From Dyadobacter subterraneus (GTDB lineage Bacteria; Bacteroidota; Bacteroidia; Cytophagales; Spirosomataceae), in contig NZ_JACYGY010000001.1 in the NCBI RefSeq assembly GCF_015221875.1, forward strand, positions 5,000,501 to 5,064,500: a stretch of DNA of 64,000 bases, in the 5' to 3' direction. Below, piece by piece: positions 59,417-64,000 of this stretch. Positions within the stretch are counted from its first letter, which is position 1, and each line of letters starts with the position of its first letter. The position numbers and the translations under genes were made by a program. The notes under the pieces are model-generated. The model saw only the letters and a list, made by a program, of their open reading frames with translations. It was not told the DNA's origin and made no database searches.

Positions 59417-60292
59417 ATGAGTAAAAAAGGAAAGATTCCGGTTCATCGTATGGATGATTGGTTTTCCGGAATTTATGTAAAGTCTTTTGCTACTGCGAAT
59501 TCAGCCGGTAAAACCTATGAAGTTTCCCAGGCTCACCGGCATGATTTCTACTATTTCGTGTTGCTTGACAAAGGCGAGATGGAACTTGAAGTTGACTTTG
59601 AAAAAATTCAGCTGGCTGATCATTCCCTTTTTCTGTGTTATCCGGGACAGATTCACCGGATTATTTCAGCAGATTTGGAACAGGGCTGGTTTCTGGCATT
59701 TGATCCCGCTATACTGGACGAAAAGCTTAAAAATATTCTGGATCAATGCCTTTCGGAAGTAATTCGAGTGCCGTTATCGCCTGAACAATCGATGAACCTG
59801 TCTTCCTTCATTAATCATTTACATACAATTTATGATGACCGGACGCACATGTTTCGCCAAACCATTACGCAGTCTCTGGTAACCGCACTAGTTTATCAGA
59901 TTGCCTCGGATTATTTGTCAATGGAGCGAATTAATTTAATCAAACACGCAACCCGAAGTATTGAAATAACGAAAACTTTTAAGCAGATTCTTCGTCACAA
60001 TTTCAAATCGATGAAAAAGCCATCGGAATTTGCTTCTAAAATGAATATTTCGGTAAGCCACTTGAACGATACAGTCAGATCTGTCACCGGTTTTCCGGTT
60101 ACTTATTATATTCAGCAGGAATTGATGCGGGAAGCCCAGCGGTTATTATATCATTCCGATCTTGCTGTGAAGGAAATAGCAGATTCTCTTGGTTTTGAAG
60201 ATCCGCAATATTTCAACCGGTTGTTCAGTAAGGTTATCGGAATTTCACCCGGAGCATTCAGAAAAAAAGCTGAGACATCTGTTCATTTATGA
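59417..60292 (+). CDS. AraC family transcriptional regulator
   Basis: 291 residues from ATG 59417 (a TTG at 59396 is less likely). N-terminal cupin-like domain (AHRHDFYYFVLLDKGEMELE, LADHSLFLCYPGQIHRI), then two helix-turn-helix motifs: KPSEFASKMNISVSHLNDTV, and KEIADSLGFEDPQYFNRLFS followed by KVIGISPGAFRK. This resembles the AraC subgroup that controls aromatic or multidrug functions. It lies downstream of pobA and the methyltransferase remnant; control of pobA is possible but unproven. Confidence 0.88.
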   Translation: MSKKGKIPVHRMDDWFSGIYVKSFATANSAGKTYEVSQAHRHDFYYFVLLDKGEMELEVDFEKIQLADHSLFLCYPGQIHRIISADLEQGWFLAFDPAILDEKLKNILDQCLSEVIRVPLSPEQSMNLSSFINHLHTIYDDRTHMFRQTITQSLVTALVYQIASDYLSMERINLIKHATRSIEITKTFKQILRHNFKSMKKPSEFASKMNISVSHLNDTVRSVTGFPVTYYIQQELMREAQRLLYHSDLAVKEIADSLGFEDPQYFNRLFSKVIGISPGAFRKKAETSVHL

Positions 60293-60332
60293 AAACAGGC
60301 CGATCCAGCGATTATTGAATCAGCCTGTTTTC
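60291..60332. terminator. Bidirectional terminator AraC gene / Fpg gene
   Basis: 10-bp stem (60291-60300 with 60323-60332), A/T tracts outside; overlaps the AraC stop codon. It serves the convergent genes. Confidence 0.75.
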
Positions 60333-60343
60333 ACATTTCATAA

Positions 60344-61123
60344 TCAGGAATATAACTCCTGTTCATCGGTATAATAAGTACTTTTTCCACCAATTTTTTC
60401 CTGAATAATTTCAGCTCCCGTCGGACTCGTTTTTCGTTTACTATGGTGAACAGACATAAAATCACGAATTTCCCCGCTAATGATATCAGGATGAGATTTC
60501 AGGATTTGCTTTTCTGCATCCGTTAAAACGTGCTTTATTGCTTTGGCCAGTTTTCCTACTTCCGCTTTTGGAATTTTGGAAGAAATAGATTTAGGGGATA
60601 TTTTGGCTTCCCATAAAATCTCATCGGCATAAGCATTTCCAATCCCGCCAATCATCTTCTGGTCAATAATGAAAGATTTTATTACCGACCTGCTTTTTGC
60701 CAGTTTCCCTTCAAGCCAATCAGCAGTAAGTGAATCCGAAAGCGCGTCAACAGTATCATTGCTTTCAGGATTCAAAGAAATTTTTGCCATTTTCTGAAAA
60801 TCCGTCATAGCAAGCTGGGTGCCGTCTTTGAAAATAAAAGCAACGATCGTATACTTTGGCAATTCTTCATTTTCCTGCAAAATAAGCTTTCCATTAAGCA
60901 TGAGATGCATACTGACCAAAGCATCTTTTCCAAAATCAAAATATAGTTCTTTCCCCAGGCGGTAAACGTCTTTCAAATGTTTTCCGGACAAGCCATCGTT
61001 CAGTGCTTTTTCACCTGCATCAATCTTTTTTCCTTCAACAACTTCAACTTTTTCTAATTCTTTCCCTTTCAGGTTTTTAAGCAAATTCTTGCTAAACACC
61101 TGCAAATCTGGCAATTCCGGCAT
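60344..61123 (-). CDS. Fpg/Nei-family DNA glycosylase with zincless finger
   Basis: 259 residues. Starts MPELPDLQVF: catalytic Pro2 and Glu3 are kept, and the Lys of the LGKELYFDF beta-turn fits K57 of Fpg. The helix-two-turn-helix has KMIGGIGNAYADEILWEAKI. At the C-terminus, where Fpg has a four-Cys zinc finger, the sequence is KTSPTGAEIIQEKIGGKSTY, then YTDEQELYS: all four cysteines are gone but the hairpin is kept, as in the zincless finger of NEIL1. Expected role is removal of oxidised bases; the start is fixed by the need for Pro2. Confidence 0.88.
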   Translation of the reverse strand: MPELPDLQVFSKNLLKNLKGKELEKVEVVEGKKIDAGEKALNDGLSGKHLKDVYRLGKELYFDFGKDALVSMHLMLNGKLILQENEELPKYTIVAFIFKDGTQLAMTDFQKMAKISLNPESNDTVDALSDSLTADWLEGKLAKSRSVIKSFIIDQKMIGGIGNAYADEILWEAKISPKSISSKIPKAEVGKLAKAIKHVLTDAEKQILKSHPDIISGEIRDFMSVHHSKRKTSPTGAEIIQEKIGGKSTYYTDEQELYS

Positions 61124-61197
61124 ATTTGTATTTTTTAGTTGATGATAAGTTTTTCGTGCCGCAATTTATAACGACTCATCAAATTATCAATTCAACA

Positions 61198-62403
61198 TTA
61201 CTTTTTCATCCTATTTTCAAACAAATAAACCCCATGTTTGTTGGCAACAACTATATCCGGTTTACTATCGCCATTCATATCTTTTACCGTAATATTCAGT
61301 CCCGAACCTGAATCACTGTCAATAATATGTTCTGTGTAATAAGGCTGTTTGGCTGAATTAAACTCAAACCACAATAAAATCGGAGGATCGCTATCGCCCG
61401 GGTCGTGGCCGTGATGTGCAAGAAATCTTTTTCCGGTAATATAATCTTTTCGACCGTCGCCATTCAAATCGGCCATTAGAGAAGAATGTGTTTGTGCTGT
61501 CGTTTTGCTCATTAAATGCGAAACAAAGTAAAGACGGCCTTTGACATCTGTAATCTGTTCATGCCACCAAACGCCCATCGAATGCGCAGATGCACTTACC
61601 ACGTCATTTTTCCCATCGCCGTTTATATCCATGATTTGCATATGGGAACAGGGTTCGCCAAGATTTGCATTATGAAACACCCAGTTTCCTTCTTTCGGAT
61701 CCTTTTTTCCTTCAAACCAGCCTTCCATCACGGTGACATCATTTATGCCATCTTTATTTACATCTCCAAATCCAATTCCATGTGAAAAAGGCTCCGTTCC
61801 GGGTGCATTTTCTTTGCTGATTGCAAAACGTTTCCATTCCGTTTCACCGGGTTTCAAAGGCGCTTGCAGCCAGATCATCTGCTTTTTCACTTTGTCACCA
61901 CACAAAATATCCAGCCTGCCGTCGCCATCGATATCAACAAAATTTGGTGATTCATTTGTTATTCCCACACTGTCGGCAATGATATGTTTTTTCCAGGCTC
62001 CTGGTTTATTTTGTGGGTTTTCAAACCAAAAACCAGGTTTCCCAGGGAAATCGACGATGATAACATCCTCCCAGCCGTCCTGATTCACATCCATTCCAAG
62101 ATTCAAAAAAGAATTGCTGTATTCAGTCAAAGGATCAAAAATACGCGAAGGCGCCATTTCATGCCGCGTCCAGGTAGGAGCTTCAAACCAGTAATATCCG
62201 GCAATAATATCCATTTTTCCATCTTTGTTCAAATCGGCCACCGCAGCACCTTCCGAGATAAAATCTCCAGTAATTTTCGTTTTTTTAAAGTCTTTTGAGG
62301 TGTCTGTTGTTTTGGTCTGAGCATAAGAAATGTTTACGCAGAGACTAAAAACGAGTATTATTATAAATCTATTCCGGTAACTTCCAGTGTATCCTATTCT
62401 CAT
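61198..62403 (-). CDS. Secreted FG-GAP/VCBS repeat propeller protein
   Basis: 401 residues from ATG 62403 (a TTG three codons earlier is less likely). Signal peptide (RFIIILVFSLCVNISYAQ), then several FG-GAP/VCBS repeats with Asp-rich calcium loops: VADLNKDGKMDIIAGY, DVNQDGWEDVIIVDF, DIDGDGRLDILCGD, DINGDGKNDVVSAS and DMNGDSKPDIVVAN. A seven-bladed propeller for binding or scaffolding, exported. It lies 32 bases after the PVC-type dehydrogenase gene and is co-transcribed with it. Confidence 0.9.
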   Translation of the reverse strand: MRIGYTGSYRNRFIIILVFSLCVNISYAQTKTTDTSKDFKKTKITGDFISEGAAVADLNKDGKMDIIAGYYWFEAPTWTRHEMAPSRIFDPLTEYSNSFLNLGMDVNQDGWEDVIIVDFPGKPGFWFENPQNKPGAWKKHIIADSVGITNESPNFVDIDGDGRLDILCGDKVKKQMIWLQAPLKPGETEWKRFAISKENAPGTEPFSHGIGFGDVNKDGINDVTVMEGWFEGKKDPKEGNWVFHNANLGEPCSHMQIMDINGDGKNDVVSASAHSMGVWWHEQITDVKGRLYFVSHLMSKTTAQTHSSLMADLNGDGRKDYITGKRFLAHHGHDPGDSDPPILLWFEFNSAKQPYYTEHIIDSDSGSGLNITVKDMNGDSKPDIVVANKHGVYLFENRMKK

Positions 62404-62435
62404 ATTTCCCAACTTATTTATATCTTAAATTCAGT

Positions 62436-64000
62436 TTATTTCTCCAAAGCTTTGCTGATAAGCATCTGGCTTTCATGATTTTCATGTGAGTGGGTTTGAC
62501 CCAGTTTCTCATTCAAATCCTTCAAAACCTTTTTGGAATCATCAGTTCCAATGGCCGCGACACGCTGAATTGTGTAAGGCAAAATATTTGGAAGTTTTGC
62601 TTTTTGAGCAATTTGTAAAGCTCGTTTCATATCAATTGCAGCCAAAGGTTCTGCTGCATACCAAACCATCAGAGGCAGATTGTGATCGTCTTTATCTTCA
62701 ACTTTTTGGGAAAGCGCCTCGACAACATCCCAGCGCTGCGCAGGTTCCAGTCTGAGCATGGCAGAAGTCAGGTATAATCTTACCAGTGACGAATTATCAT
62801 TTTGCGCCAAAGCAGCAAACCGTTTCAACGTTTCAGGAGAAACATTTTTGCTTTCCGTTAAAAGTTGGATGGCCCAGCTTCTTAAATATTCGTTGTCGTT
62901 AGCCAGCAAATCCGTAAGATCTTTTTCGGTAAGTCCTTTTGTAACATGAAGCGTCCATAAGGCACGAAGTTTTCTTGTTGGATCAGGATTTTTCGCGAGC
63001 ATTTCTTTCAGTGCTTTGTGTACTTTTTTATTCGGGCCACGTTCCTGCAAAATCACGCGCGCCTGCCTTACATACCATTCGTTTTTATTAAGCTGATAAT
63101 TAACAAGTTCCATATCAGACGCTTTTGACAAATCCACTTTTACCCACTTATCACTTTCATGGGTAATTTTGAAAATCCTGCCCATTGTTTTGTTATGGAC
63201 GTCCGGATTTGGGCTATGACATTGATTTTTATCATACCAGTCGATCGCAAATACAGAACCGCTTGGATCGTATTTAAAATTCAGCCACTGCGACCACGAA
63301 TCGTTCATGGAAAGAAAATCGTTTCTGTGCGTTGCCAGATATCCGGATCCTTTGCGTTCAAGGTGGTCGATATTTAGTTTTGCACCATTGATATTGTTCA
63401 TGAAAATCTCGTTACGATATTCCTGCGGCCAGGTATCACCTCCCAGATAAATCATCGCTCCCGCATGTGCATGACCACCACCGGCAGATCCGGACCGGAA
63501 ATTTCCTGCATGCGGACCGCGCTCTCCTACCCAGTGCACGTGATCGGCAATGGTTTTGATGTCGTCATAAGTATAAGGATTGAAATGTTTCCCCGCCTGG
63601 CGCTGGTACCTTGCGCCCTGTATGACGTGATACATGTGCGGAATCACACAAACGGTGATAAAAGGATGTCCGTAATCATTGAAATCAATTCCCCAAGGAT
63701 TGCTCGAACCTTCCGCAAAAACTTCAAATTCGTGTGATGTTGGATGAAATCTCCATACACCAGCATTTATTTTGGTACGTTCTGCATCCGAAGCACCCGG
63801 TTTCCCCACATTGGAGCGTGTGAAAACACCGTGTGTTCCATAAAGCCAGCCGTCTGGGCCCCATCTAAGGTTATTGAGTACTTCATGGGTATCATCCACA
63901 CCCCAGCCATCAAGCAATTTTTGCGGCGGACCGGCTGGTTTGTCATTCTTTGCATCGATCGGAATAAATAATAAATAAGGTGCGGCGCCAAGCCAAACTC
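62436..64000 (-). CDS. PVC-type sugar/alcohol dehydrogenase-like protein, cut by window edge
   Basis: At least 521 residues of the C-terminal part; the frame is open through the right edge (VWLGAAPYLLFIPID, then PPQKLLDGWGVDDTHEVLNN). Propeller of the membrane-bound/quinoprotein dehydrogenase type (NNLRWGPDGWLYGTHGVF, GSSNPWGIDFNDYGHPFITV, AIDWYDKNQCHSP, GRIFKITHES), followed from about residue 330 by HEAT-like helical repeats (LRALWTLHVTKGLTEKDLTD). The cytochrome CxxCH part, if present, would lie downstream of 62436 and is absent here. Substrate unknown. Confidence 0.85.
   Translation of the reverse strand, partial: VWLGAAPYLLFIPIDAKNDKPAGPPQKLLDGWGVDDTHEVLNNLRWGPDGWLYGTHGVFTRSNVGKPGASDAERTKINAGVWRFHPTSHEFEVFAEGSSNPWGIDFNDYGHPFITVCVIPHMYHVIQGARYQRQAGKHFNPYTYDDIKTIADHVHWVGERGPHAGNFRSGSAGGGHAHAGAMIYLGGDTWPQEYRNEIFMNNINGAKLNIDHLERKGSGYLATHRNDFLSMNDSWSQWLNFKYDPSGSVFAIDWYDKNQCHSPNPDVHNKTMGRIFKITHESDKWVKVDLSKASDMELVNYQLNKNEWYVRQARVILQERGPNKKVHKALKEMLAKNPDPTRKLRALWTLHVTKGLTEKDLTDLLANDNEYLRSWAIQLLTESKNVSPETLKRFAALAQNDNSSLVRLYLTSAMLRLEPAQRWDVVEALSQKVEDKDDHNLPLMVWYAAEPLAAIDMKRALQIAQKAKLPNILPYTIQRVAAIGTDDSKKVLKDLNEKLGQTHSHENHESQMLISKALEK

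Noticed and set aside
1..64000. tRNA, rRNA or known riboswitch genes
   Set aside because: None was recognised by eye on either strand; a covariance-model scan would be needed to exclude small RNAs.

Overview
The window looks like a chromosomal segment of a Bacteroidota bacterium, most likely order Cytophagales near Dyadobacter/Spirosomaceae. The evidence is a SusC/SusD pair, many secreted lipoproteins, LytS/LytTR regulators, a low-to-mid GC content, few strong Shine-Dalgarno sites, and promoters of the Bacteroidota type (-7 TAnnTTTG, -33 TTG/TTTG). No rRNA, tRNA, CRISPR array, prophage or complete insertion sequence was found. The genus is inferred from gene style only.

Layout. 0-7 kb: truncated altronate dehydratase, AraC regulator, paired GC-rich hairpins, adenine deaminase, ECF sigma factor, RarA ATPase and small orphans. 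7-17 kb: secreted polysaccharide enzymes (GH55-like double beta-helix/propeller, ThuA, GH18 chitinase), a DUF1684 protein, a stand-alone IS1595-type zinc ribbon, a cyanophycinase-like peptidase and outer-membrane proteins. 16.8-20.9 kb: a SNF2 helicase followed by a roughly 54-bp palindromic repeat array. 20.9-31 kb is a redox block made of two minus-strand operons. The first is a cNMP-domain histidine kinase, a response regulator fused to a thioredoxin-reductase-like enzyme, and a UBP zinc finger. The second is DUF427, a flavin disulfide reductase, an EgtUV-like ABC transporter, EgtB and EgtD (ergothioneine). 31-38.2 kb: two glycerophosphodiesterases behind SusC/SusD. 38.4-49.5 kb: a mosaic holding a lipoprotein, a DUF1080 protein, ArsR plus old yellow enzyme, a phosphoesterase, topoisomerase III, a small-peptide/Cys-rich pair, TetR plus a reductase, and a frameshifted vapBC. 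49.6-64 kb: a TonB-type receptor divergent from LytS/LytR, a DUF885 peptidase, a luciferase-like monooxygenase, PobA, a methyltransferase remnant, AraC, a zincless Fpg/Nei glycosylase, an FG-GAP protein and a truncated PVC-type dehydrogenase.

The most notable system is the ergothioneine operon. It appears to put import (EgtV, EgtU), synthesis (EgtB, EgtD) and a candidate disulfide recycler in one transcript. The substrate-binding half of EgtU is in swapped (circularly permuted) order compared with the usual ProX/OpuCC/EgtU arrangement. The neighbouring kinase/regulator operon has an enzyme as its output domain, and that enzyme has lost its redox CxxC. Other signals are promoters with a palindrome in the -33/-7 spacer (susC, arsR), a nested inverted repeat between the TonB receptor and lytS, and several families of intergenic palindromes.
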